A stretch of DNA of 14,140 nt. It comes from Chloroflexota bacterium. GTDB lineage: Bacteria > Chloroflexota > Anaerolineae > Promineifilales > Promineifilaceae. Positions 4,820-11,759 of the stretch are shown one piece after another (the stretch's first letter is position 1; each line of letters begins with the position of its first letter). The notes under the pieces were generated by a model. It made no database searches, was not told where the DNA came from, and saw nothing but the letters and a program-made list of their open reading frames with translations. The DNA is taken from assembly GCA_008501785.1 (NCBI GenBank), contig QQUD01001078.1:1-14140 (forward strand). Reading direction: 5' to 3'. A program made the position numbers and the translations under genes.

Positions 4820-5506
4820 TCACTTGGTTTCACGAACAACCCAAACTACTTTGCCAAAAACGACAACCTCTCCCTCTGATATTATAATGGAGTTTGCTTC
4901 CTCCTTACTCTTTCCTTCCTTCCCCAAAATGTACGGCTTTAGCTCCACACTCTTTTCTTCAATATTGAAATAAAAGCGTTTAAGCGTAGATATTTCATAT
5001 TTTTCTATCCACATTGCTGCAAGCTCACCATTCTCAACTATCGGTTGATAACGAACAATTACAAAATCACCATCAAGTACACCAGCATCAATCATTGAGT
5101 TGCCTTGCGCTCGTAAAGCGAAAAGTTCATCAATCCTATAATGCAAACTTGAAGGAATATCTATCCAATCCTCAGCATATTTCCATTCTTCAGGGGGTCT
5201 AATATAAACTCGTCCAGCACCAATACAACCAAGATAAGGCACAGAGTTTGGATAACGCCATGGCAATCCCCAATTAGCACTGGGTCGTGCACGTATACAA
5301 GCTTGCATTAATTTAGGGACAGTTTCCTGACGGACAAAGAAAGCAACGATTTCTCTGGTCAACTCTACTTGATTCGTATAAGAAAGTTCTTGGTGATCTA
5401 TTCCCAACTCAAACAAAAGCGTTTTCAATTCGCTCAAGTTAAAATGCTTTTGAAGTTTTTGGCGGAGTTGATTCAATCTCTCTCGCTCCACCATTTGTGA
5501 GATCAC
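4820..5506 (-). CDS. EAD-like adaptor domain fused to a LexA-type S24 autopeptidase
   Basis: The C-terminal half (about residues 88-226) is a complete LexA/UmuD/CI peptidase S24 domain. It has an Ala-Gly scissile bond in IGAGRV (A97-G98), nucleophile S137 in GNSMIDAGVLDGD and general-base K176 in ISTLKRF. Both the 39-residue Ser-to-Lys spacing and the motif order fit self-cleavage. The N-terminus (about 8-80) is not the LexA winged helix. LRQKLQKHFNLSELKTLLFE, then LGIDHQEL and a closing RARPSANW, looks like an effector-associated domain (EAD7-like). These are small helical death-fold-type adaptors that tether conflict effectors to NTPase or caspase-like partners. GTG 5506 is chosen because GGAG lies 8 nt upstream; M5 has no ribosome site. 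The promoter carries an SOS-box-like dyad. Inference: RecA-stimulated cleavage separates the adaptor from the peptidase domain after DNA damage. It could instead be an atypical repressor. It has no ACGGCCGT copy. Confidence 0.8.
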   Translation of the reverse strand: MISQMVERERLNQLRQKLQKHFNLSELKTLLFELGIDHQELSYTNQVELTREIVAFFVRQETVPKLMQACIRARPSANWGLPWRYPNSVPYLGCIGAGRVYIRPPEEWKYAEDWIDIPSSLHYRIDELFALRAQGNSMIDAGVLDGDFVIVRYQPIVENGELAAMWIEKYEISTLKRFYFNIEEKSVELKPYILGKEGKSKEEANSIIISEGEVVVFGKVVWVVRETK

Positions 5507-5558
5507 GTTTTTTGCTCCATCAGATTAATAACGCAACTTATCTAGTTTATTAACATCA

Positions 5559-5587
5559 ACTATAGAACATACGTGCTATATTGTCAA
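5559..5587 (-). promoter_or_regulatory. sigma70-type promoter of the EAD-S24 gene
   Basis: On the minus strand TTGACA (5587-5582) and TATAGT (5564-5559) are separated by exactly 17 nt. Predicted transcription starts near 5552, giving a leader of about 45 nt. This is as close to consensus as any promoter in the window. Confidence 0.8.
5561..5580. promoter_or_regulatory. SOS-box-like operator dyad in the promoter spacer
   Basis: TATAGAACATACGTGCTATA is symmetric at 16 of 20 positions. Its core GAAC-ATAC-GTGC differs at one base from the Bacillus-type LexA box GAAC-N4-GTTC. It fills the -35/-10 spacer and touches both elements, so a bound repressor would block RNA polymerase. Which protein binds is unknown. 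A canonical LexA elsewhere is the obvious candidate, because the EAD-S24 protein shows no helix-turn-helix. Confidence 0.55.
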
Positions 5588-5889
5588 AGATTTTCAAGAT
5601 GGGCTGTGAGCTAAAGTCATGCAAGAAAAATGACTGAGAGAAAGAGGTAGATAAAAACCAAACGCATTTACCTATCGTAAATTTGTCGAAAGGAAGGAGG
5701 GATGGCAAAGAGAAATCTTAAAAGCAATGAACAACCCCGCCACACGCCACATATTCAAACCCCATGAAACCCCAAAGACCCATTATTATTAGATACATCG
5801 TCAAACGCCAATTTTTCAATACATTCAAACCCCATTCGTTGATTTAAACGTAGCACATTCGGAATTAGACAATATGTTTTTTCACGAGT
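5588..5889. other. intergenic region with no gene seen
   Basis: This is AT-rich DNA upstream of the EAD-S24 promoter and downstream of deoD. A 13-bp direct repeat, ATTCAAACCCCAT, occurs at 5753-5765 and 5823-5835. A 21-codon frame starting at ATG 5702 follows a purine-rich stretch (GGAAGGAGGG), but the spacing is too short and the peptide is unremarkable. No terminator hairpin for deoD was recognised. Confidence 0.5.
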
Positions 5890-6585
5890 TTACAAACTAA
5901 GCGCTAATTCAATCATTTGGCGCAATGAGGTTTCCCGGTCCTCTGAGGACATTGCTTCATGCCGCACCAGGCTGTCACTTACGGTAAGAATAGCTAAGGC
6001 TTCAACCTTAAACTTGGCAGCCAATGTGTATAACGCGGCCGCTTCCATCTCGACTGCCAACACATTAAATGTGGCCCAAAGCTGCCAAATATCTGGCTCA
6101 TCTGCATAAAATGTGTCGCTGCTAACAATGTTGCCAACTTTTACATCGAGGTTCATGGAAACGGCCGTTTCAAACGCCCGCCTCAATAAACCAAAATCTG
6201 CAATCGGTGCAAAATCCATGCCGCCAAAACGAAGCCGATTCACGTGCGAATCCGTTGAAGCCGCCTGAGCCAGCACCACATCACGCAGATTCAATTCAGG
6301 CACCAGCGCCCCACATGACCCCACCCGAATTAACCGTTTGACACCATAAGACGCAATCAACTCATGCACATAGATTGAAATCGATGGCATACCCATGCCC
6401 GTACCCTGTACGGAAATACGCTTACCTTGATAGGTTCCGGTAAACCCCAACATACCCCGTACATCATTGTGCTGCACAGGGTTCTCAAAATAATTTTCAG
6501 CAATAAATTTAGCCCGCAGCGGATCCCCCGGCAGCAGCACAGTTTCGGCAATATCCCCTGGACTTGCATTTAAATGAATGGTCAT
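5890..6585 (-). CDS. deoD: purine-nucleoside phosphorylase, DeoD type
   Basis: DeoD phosphorolyses purine (deoxy)ribonucleosides to free base and (deoxy)ribose 1-phosphate in cytosolic purine salvage. The 231-residue product aligns along its length with the bacterial hexameric type. [14 protein letters not shown] near residues 18-31 gives the phosphate-binding Gly and Arg. IRVGSCGA gives the second Arg and Ser. [25 protein letters not shown] (the ribose-binding Met-Glu) and TVSDSL (the catalytic Asp) are also intact. ATG 6585 is chosen because [11 protein letters not shown] matches the family start and AGGAGAGCT precedes it. An upstream in-frame start at 6678 would add 31 basic residues ([18 protein letters not shown]) not found in DeoD. 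It lies downstream of the hypothetical gene on the same strand, but a 274-nt repeat-bearing gap makes co-transcription uncertain. One ACGGCCGT copy codes Thr-Ala-Val. Confidence 0.95.
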   Translation of the reverse strand: MTIHLNASPGDIAETVLLPGDPLRAKFIAENYFENPVQHNDVRGMLGFTGTYQGKRISVQGTGMGMPSISIYVHELIASYGVKRLIRVGSCGALVPELNLRDVVLAQAASTDSHVNRLRFGGMDFAPIADFGLLRRAFETAVSMNLDVKVGNIVSSDTFYADEPDIWQLWATFNVLAVEMEAAALYTLAAKFKVEALAILTVSDSLVRHEAMSSEDRETSLRQMIELALSL

Positions 6586-6669
6586 AGCTCTCCTCTTTGA
6601 TGGCTTTGGACGATGTCGACGCCGATCCACGTTTTTTCTTCGGTCTCTGACCGTGACGGCCCCCACATT

Positions 6670-6838
6670 AACAATCAACAGTCAACAAATAACAGTCAAC
6701 AGTTAACGGCCATCCCCCCTCACAAACCACGCACAAAAACGGTCTGTAGACCAAAAGAGGTGACCGGCGCGGTCTGAAACCGGCCGGAGCGCACAGTGCG
6801 GAGCCATTTCCCCGTTGACGATTAGCAATTGATAATTC
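6670..6838. repeat. intergenic cluster of degenerate word repeats and GGTCT/AGACC palindromes
   Basis: The gap between deoD and the hypothetical gene holds variants of CAGTCAACA/AATAACAG (about 6670-6705), the palindrome GGTCTGTAGACC (6741-6752), a half-decayed relative GGTCTGAAACC (6771-6781) next to CCGGCCGG, and a GACGATTAGCAATTGATAAT stretch at 6818-6837. I see no coding frame. Similar combinations occur in other gaps of this window. Confidence 0.6.
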
Positions 6839-6859
6839 TCCGACTCAAACACCCCGTGC

Positions 6860-7231
6860 TCACTGCTCCCCAATCTTGTTCAAATCCAAGCTGCGGGTAA
6901 ACGTATGCACATTCACCCGTTCCGTATCGGGTGTAGCGTAGTAAAGAACGGCCGTTATTTCATAAATATCCGTCGGCTCTTTGTCACGCAGGTGCATGAC
7001 CAGGGAAAAGTTGGCATCCATGGTGTCAATCACATGCAGTGAGCCAGCATGTTCGCCACGAGCATTAACGGCCGTTACCTCAATGCAAGGCCGCTCAATA
7101 AATGGCGTCATATCAAACCCCACCGACACCCGCCGCTTATCCTCATGCAAATACAAACCCAACTGATTCAACCGCACATCCTCACGCGACTTTGGCGCTT
7201 TCGAGGAATCATCGAAGAAGTTAATTTCCAT
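6860..7231 (-). CDS. conserved-looking hypothetical protein, 123 residues
   Basis: I do not recognise this family. The product is soluble and acidic at its start (MEINFFDDSSKAP), with alternating hydrophobic and charged residues suggesting a mostly beta-strand domain: RVSVGFDMTPF, CIEVTAVN, SLHVID, FSLVMHL, YEITAVLYY and VNVHTFT, each likely a strand. No Cys pairs, membrane segment or nucleotide motif is visible. The ATG is preceded by AGTAGGAAGAAAT, a good ribosome site, and codon use resembles the neighbours, so the gene is probably real. It follows mfd on the same strand after 90 nt filled by a repeat hairpin. It carries two ACGGCCGT copies, both read as Thr-Ala-Val in predicted strands. 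A small beta-sandwich binding or scaffold role is possible but unproven. Confidence 0.7.
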   Translation of the reverse strand: MEINFFDDSSKAPKSREDVRLNQLGLYLHEDKRRVSVGFDMTPFIERPCIEVTAVNARGEHAGSLHVIDTMDANFSLVMHLRDKEPTDIYEITAVLYYATPDTERVNVHTFTRSLDLNKIGEQ

Positions 7232-7254
7232 ATTTCTTCCTACTGTTTAGGAAT

Positions 7255-7338
7255 AGTGGAGAGTGGAGAGTGGTTAGTGAATAGTTTCACTCATCACTCA
7301 TCACTCTCCACTCTCCACTCATCACTCTCCACTCATCA
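7255..7338. repeat. GTGGAGA / CATCACTCTCCAC word-repeat array with 18-bp hairpin
   Basis: AGTGGAGAGTGGAGAGTG (7255-7272) is perfectly complementary to 7302-7319, with a 29-nt loop made of more CATCACT and TTAGTGA words. The array continues to 7338 as CATCACTCTCCACTCATCACC. It runs into the end of mfd: that gene's last codons (MSGE) and TGA stop are written in repeat units. It may work as an mfd terminator or be a product of slippage. Confidence 0.8.
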
Positions 7339-10300
7339 CCGATCTCATCGTCGGCCTATCAAACGTCTCCAGCCGTTCCAACACCTGTACCAACGTTACC
7401 TGCCACTCTTTCGTAGGCGTCTCGCGGGGCATCCAGATGGCTTTGCGGCTAACACGCACCGATTCACCCAAATAGCGCTGCAAGCGGAACCGGTCTAGCG
7501 ATTCTAGATCAGAGAGGCGGATTTTGATTTGTCCAGATTCGGTGGTAACGGCCGTAACCTGCGCCCGTTTCGCCAATGCCTTAATCCGCAGCTGATACAA
7601 TAAATTGTGTACCGGGTCGGGAATCGGCCCAAACCGGTCCGCTAACTCAGCCGCCATCTCATCAATCTCTTCCAGCGAATCAAGCAGCGCCATCCGCCGG
7701 TAGAGGCGTAAACGCAATCCCGCATCAGGAATGTAATCCGTCGGCACATATGCCGCCAGCGGTACATCAATCGTCGTTGCTTCCGGCAGTTCCACCGGCA
7801 GCGGTTGGCCTGCTTTGATCGCTTTTTGCTGCTTCACCGCATTCGAAAGCAGCCGTGTGTACAAATCAAACCCAACCGTCGAAATATGACCACTTTGTTG
7901 ACCACCCAGCAAATCACCAGCGCCACGAATTTCCATATCCCGCATCGCAATCGTGTAGCCTGCACCCAAATCTGTTTGTTCGGCAATCGTTTCCAAACGC
8001 GCCCGCGCATCTTCATTCAGACCGCGCCACGCGGAATGGAAAAAGTAAGAATATGCACGTCGCGCACCACGTCCCACACGACCCCGCAGTTGATAAAGCT
8101 GGGACAACCCAAACATTTCAGCGCGGTCCACAATCAGCGTATTTGCATTGGGAATGTCTAGCCCGCTTTCGATGATGGTTGTGCTCAACAAAATATCAAT
8201 TTTGCCTTCAGTAAATGCCGTCATGATGCGTTCCAGTTCGCGCTCACTCATTTGGCCGTGACCAATAGCAATAACTGCTTCTGGAATCAGCGTTTGCAAC
8301 TGCTTGTACACAATACCAATGCTTTGCACCCGATTATGCACCATGTACACTTGTCCACCCCGGTCCAGTTCACGCATAATGGCGCGTTTTAGCCTGGGTT
8401 CGTCCGCTTCGCCCACATACGTTTGCACCGGCAGCCTGTCCTGCGGTGCAGTGTCGATAATGCTGATGTCGCGCACACCGGTCAGGCTCATGTACATTGT
8501 GCGCGGAATTGGCGTGGCGGTCATTGTCAACACATCAACCTCGGTGCGCCACTGCTTCAGCTTTTCTTTGTGGCTCACACCGAAGCGCTGCTCCTCATCA
8601 ATAATAACGAGGCCCAAATCTTTAAACGAAATGTCATCTGAAAGCAGTCGGTGTGTACCAATGATGATGTCAACACGGCCGTTTCTCAATCCCTGCACAA
8701 TCCGCTGCTGCTGCGCCTGCGTGCGGAATCGAGACAACATCTGCACTGTGATGGGAAATGGTTTAAGCCGTTCCACAAACGTATTAAAATGCTGCTGCGC
8801 CAACACCGTCGTCGGCACCAAAATCGCCACCTGCTTGCTCTCCATCACCGCCTTAAACGCCGCCCGCAGCGCCACCTCAGTTTTGCCATATCCCACATCA
8901 CCGCAAATCAGCCGGTCCATGGGGCGTGACAATTCCATATCCTCTTTGACTTCGCCAATGACGCGCAGTTGGTCTTCTGTTTCCTGGTAAGGGAAGCTGG
9001 CTTCAAGTTCGGCTTGCCACTCGGTATCTGTAGCAAATGCGTGGCCATCGACCGTTTCCCGAGCCGCATACAGTTCTAACAGGTCGCCAGCCAACTCATC
9101 AGCCGCTTTTTGGGCTTTGGCTTTGGCCGCCGTCCAAGCTTTTTCACCTAGCCGGTGAATTTTGGGCGGCCTTTCGTCACTGCCAATCCATTTTCCCAGG
9201 CGATCTGCGTGGTGAGCGGGCACGTATAGCACATCCCCATTGGCATATTGCAGCAGTAGATATTCTCGATCCATGCCGCCGATATTGCGACTCACCAACC
9301 CTTTAAACAGCCCAATGCCATACTCCAAATGAACCACATGATCGCCTGCTTTGATGTCGGCAAATCGGGTTTCGGGTGCGGTAGGTCGCTGCGGTCGCCA
9401 GCGGCGTGGTGCAGGCCGGTTCCAGCCAAATATTTCGGCGTCGGTGAGCAGGTCGAGCAAGATGTGGTTATCGTCACGCCGTACCAGGGTGAAGCCTTCG
9501 GCGATTCCGGCGTTGACGAAGGTGAGTGTGCCGTGTTCGGGTAAATCGTTTAATTCATGCTGAGGCGATTTGGAGATTGAGCGATTGGGAGAGTAGGGGA
9601 TGTCAATCAGGGTGCTGGCGCTGGTGGATTTAGTCTCTTCATGCCAGAGATCGGTGAGGCGAGCGGATTGGCGGCTGACGACAACCATGCGCTCGTTGTC
9701 ATCAAGTGCGTTTTTGAGCTGGGTCATCAGTGGGCGCATTTGCCCACCATAACGCGGACCGGGTTCGAAGGCATCGGCGAGGTTGAGAAACGGCCGTTCT
9801 CCCCCCACATTCTCTTCACCTTTCCCCCCCAACACCACCGGCTGCCACCAATCCAAATCAGCCGACATCGTTTCCCAATCAAAGATGGGGCTGGGATAGT
9901 TTGGGGGCAGACTGGGCTGTTCGTTAGCAGTTTGGTCGGCGTGGTCGTGGAGGTCGGAAACGGCCGTTTCTAACTCCCCCCAATCATCTACCAAAATCAG
10001 TCCATTCTCAGGCAAATAGTCGAGCAAACTAGCTGCCTGTGGGTAAATCAGCGGCAAATAAAATTCCAGATTAGGAATCGCGTTACCTGCCTTCAATTCT
10101 GGCAAATCGTCCTGCCATGAAGGCAAATTATCGACACGATCTGTTTCTACGGATTCTGGCAGCGACAAGGCAAAATCATGCGCCACCGCTGGCAGCGCTT
10201 CCCGTGCCGGTGGCACAACGATTCTTTCAACAGAGGCACTACCTTTCACGCGCATTGAGCGCTGCGTGGCCGGGTTGAAATAGCGCATCGTCTCGATCTC

Positions 10301-10930
10301 GTCTCCAAACAGCTCAATCCGCACCGGTAATTCGGCCGCTATCGGGAAAATATCGAGAATACCACCCCGGCGGCTAAACTGACCGACGCCTTCCACAACG
10401 GTTACTGGTTCATAACCAGCCCCTTGCCAGGTCGCCGTCAACTTTTCCAGATCAATGATTTGTCCCAAACGCAAAACGCGCGTGTTAATCACAAATCGGC
10501 GTTTGGGCAGCGTCTTTTGCAGCAGGGCACGCGCAGAGGCAACGATGAACGGTGGATTGTCGGTGGCTGGGATTTGCGGATGCTGTCCAGTCATCAACTG
10601 TGAGAACACTTGCAATCGTCTGTTTCTCGTGCGCTCACTCCAGGGACCGCGATCATATGGCAGTGGTGTTGGTTCTGGGAATCGCATTACCGGCACGTTA
10701 TCTGGCAGCCACATTTCCAGTGCCTGCATCCATTTGCTCACGCTGTCCACCCGACCGGTGAGCAAAATTGTGGGCACACGACGCGTGGCGACTAGCTTTG
10801 CCAAGACGGCCGGTCTGGCGCTCGTTGGCAGCTCTAAAGGCGGCACTGGTTCGGTTGCATCCAGTGCCGCTAAAAACTCTTGAAATGCGGGTAATTCATC
10901 AAACGCTTGTAGAAGGCCAAATACGCTCAT
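7322..10930 (-). CDS. mfd: transcription-repair coupling factor Mfd
   Basis: Mfd is a double-stranded-DNA translocase that pushes stalled RNA polymerase off lesions and recruits UvrA for nucleotide-excision repair. At 1202 residues it has normal length and full domain order. There is an N-terminal UvrB-like region (SRRGGILDIFP near 185-195) and a CarD-like RNA-polymerase-interaction domain (GDHVVHLEYGIGLFKGL, starting near residue 528). Next come the RecG-like helicase lobes, with Walker A GDVGYGKT at 677-684, DEEQ at 778-781, TATPIPRT, and motifs V/VI around STTIIESGLDIPNANT and QLYQLRGRVGRG. A C-terminal TRCF domain follows (ADRFGPIPDPVHNLL). No ribosome site is evident before ATG 10930, although MSVFGLLQAF is a plausible start. 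Four ACGGCCGT copies lie within. The stop falls inside the 7255-7338 repeat array, so the last few residues are repeat-encoded. Confidence 0.97.
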   Translation of the reverse strand: MSVFGLLQAFDELPAFQEFLAALDATEPVPPLELPTSARPAVLAKLVATRRVPTILLTGRVDSVSKWMQALEMWLPDNVPVMRFPEPTPLPYDRGPWSERTRNRRLQVFSQLMTGQHPQIPATDNPPFIVASARALLQKTLPKRRFVINTRVLRLGQIIDLEKLTATWQGAGYEPVTVVEGVGQFSRRGGILDIFPIAAELPVRIELFGDEIETMRYFNPATQRSMRVKGSASVERIVVPPAREALPAVAHDFALSLPESVETDRVDNLPSWQDDLPELKAGNAIPNLEFYLPLIYPQAASLLDYLPENGLILVDDWGELETAVSDLHDHADQTANEQPSLPPNYPSPIFDWETMSADLDWWQPVVLGGKGEENVGGERPFLNLADAFEPGPRYGGQMRPLMTQLKNALDDNERMVVVSRQSARLTDLWHEETKSTSASTLIDIPYSPNRSISKSPQHELNDLPEHGTLTFVNAGIAEGFTLVRRDDNHILLDLLTDAEIFGWNRPAPRRWRPQRPTAPETRFADIKAGDHVVHLEYGIGLFKGLVSRNIGGMDREYLLLQYANGDVLYVPAHHADRLGKWIGSDERPPKIHRLGEKAWTAAKAKAQKAADELAGDLLELYAARETVDGHAFATDTEWQAELEASFPYQETEDQLRVIGEVKEDMELSRPMDRLICGDVGYGKTEVALRAAFKAVMESKQVAILVPTTVLAQQHFNTFVERLKPFPITVQMLSRFRTQAQQQRIVQGLRNGRVDIIIGTHRLLSDDISFKDLGLVIIDEEQRFGVSHKEKLKQWRTEVDVLTMTATPIPRTMYMSLTGVRDISIIDTAPQDRLPVQTYVGEADEPRLKRAIMRELDRGGQVYMVHNRVQSIGIVYKQLQTLIPEAVIAIGHGQMSERELERIMTAFTEGKIDILLSTTIIESGLDIPNANTLIVDRAEMFGLSQLYQLRGRVGRGARRAYSYFFHSAWRGLNEDARARLETIAEQTDLGAGYTIAMRDMEIRGAGDLLGGQQSGHISTVGFDLYTRLLSNAVKQQKAIKAGQPLPVELPEATTIDVPLAAYVPTDYIPDAGLRLRLYRRMALLDSLEEIDEMAAELADRFGPIPDPVHNLLYQLRIKALAKRAQVTAVTTESGQIKIRLSDLESLDRFRLQRYLGESVRVSRKAIWMPRETPTKEWQVTLVQVLERLETFDRPTMRSVMSGE

Positions 10931-10935
10931 GTTTA

Positions 10936-11028
10936 TTTACGATTTTTGATTTTAGATTGACGATTTTCGGAGTGGCTCGGTCTGGAGACCGGCCACAGCA
11001 ATGTGTTTTTAATTAACGATAATGATTT
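10936..11028. repeat. intergenic ACGATT/AATCGT word repeats with CGGTCT-AGACCG palindrome
   Basis: Between pth and mfd, variants of ACGATTTTTGATTTTAGATT run from about 10939. The perfect palindrome CGGTCTGGAGACCG follows at 10979-10992. Further AATTAACGATAATGATT words come after it, and TAATCGTAAATCGTTAATCC resumes at 11075-11094 beyond the 34-nt palindrome. No gene was seen. Confidence 0.6.
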
Positions 11029-11062
11029 AGGTGCGACGCACTTCGGAAAGTGCAACGCACCT
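11029..11062. repeat. 34-nt palindromic repeat, copy 2
   Basis: AGGTGCGACGCACTT (11029-11043) and AAGTGCAACGCACCT (11048-11062) surround CGGA and pair at 13 of 15 positions. The reverse complement matches copy 1 (4639-4672) at 30 of 34 positions. It lies 40 nt beyond the pth stop on the minus strand, a terminator-like position. Confidence 0.8.
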
Positions 11063-11101
11063 TTTGTGAATCTTTAATCGTAAATCGTTAATCCAAAATC
11101 G

Positions 11102-11683
11102 TCAATCCTCAATAACGGATCCATTGTGGCGCGACATCGCCAATTGAATCCCTTCCTTTAAATAGGTTTCGATGGCTCGAACGGCCGTTTCCAATACATC
11201 TTCGAGAACGGGTAAATCTGACTTGTTAAAATCTTGCAGCACATATCCCTGTACGGGCATTTGTCCGGGGGGACGGCCGATGCCAAGCCGCATCCGTGGA
11301 AATTCTTGGCCCAGGTGGTTGATAATCGATTTCATGCCGTTGTGACCACCGGCCCCACCTTTTTCGCGCAAACGCACCGTGCCGAAAGGCAAGTCGAGTT
11401 CGTCATACACAATAAACACATTTTCTGACGGCACTTTGTAGTATCGAGCCAGCGGTCCCACAGCATCACCGCTGTTGTTCATGAAGGTTTGTGGTTTGGC
11501 AATGATCACGGGAATGGTATGAATACGGCCGTTTCCCACAATCGCCTTATTTTGCACCGTACTCGACGTGATGCCATGCGCCGCCGCCAATTTATCAACC
11601 GCCATAAACCCAATGTTATGCCGGTGTCCGCGATATTTTCGGCCAGGATTTCCCAGCCCAACAATCAAAAACCGTTCCGTCAT
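11102..11683 (-). CDS. pth: peptidyl-tRNA hydrolase
   Basis: Pth hydrolyses the ester bond of peptidyl-tRNAs that drop off ribosomes, freeing tRNA in the cytosol; it is usually essential. The 193-residue product has normal length and all expected residues: GLGNPG (Asn near residue 10), RHNIGF with the catalytic His, FMNNSG, YDELDLPFG with the Asp that activates the His, and GGHNGMKSI. ATG 11683 is chosen because MTERFLIVGLGNPG is the family start, with GAAGGTGAG upstream. The in-frame ATG 25 codons earlier adds residues without homology and begins 2 nt from the lipoprotein stop. The gene lies 76 nt downstream of the SBP gene on the same strand, so co-transcription is possible but functionally unrelated. 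Two ACGGCCGT copies occur, read as Thr-Ala-Val and Asn-Gly-Arg. Confidence 0.96.
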   Translation of the reverse strand: MTERFLIVGLGNPGRKYRGHRHNIGFMAVDKLAAAHGITSSTVQNKAIVGNGRIHTIPVIIAKPQTFMNNSGDAVGPLARYYKVPSENVFIVYDELDLPFGTVRLREKGGAGGHNGMKSIINHLGQEFPRMRLGIGRPPGQMPVQGYVLQDFNKSDLPVLEDVLETAVRAIETYLKEGIQLAMSRHNGSVIED

Positions 11684-11759
11684 ATCGAAACACTCACCTT
11701 CATCCAATTCCTGCTTTCGCCAAAACAGCACCCTATCTAAAAAAGAACCTTTCACCACA

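Noticed and set aside
5702..5767. 21-codon frame after GGAAGGAGGG
   Set aside because: The purine-rich stretch touches the ATG, too close for ribosome binding, and the peptide has no recognisable feature.
6034..6041. GCGGCCGC as another copy of the iterated palindrome
   Set aside because: It shares only the CGGCCG core. The outer bases differ, so it is not counted. The same holds for 10332-10339 and 11272-11279.
6586..6678. 31-residue basic N-terminal extension of DeoD
   Set aside because: Not found in the family. The internal ATG 6585 has a strong AGGAG ribosome site and matches the usual DeoD start.
7255..7338. CRISPR array
   Set aside because: Units are only 6-15 nt, imperfect and without unique spacers. 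It is a simple word repeat.
8304..8990. 228-codon plus-strand frame inside mfd
   Set aside because: Shadow of the minus-strand mfd gene. Its Ser/Arg/Cys-rich composition is typical of an antisense frame and it has no domain.
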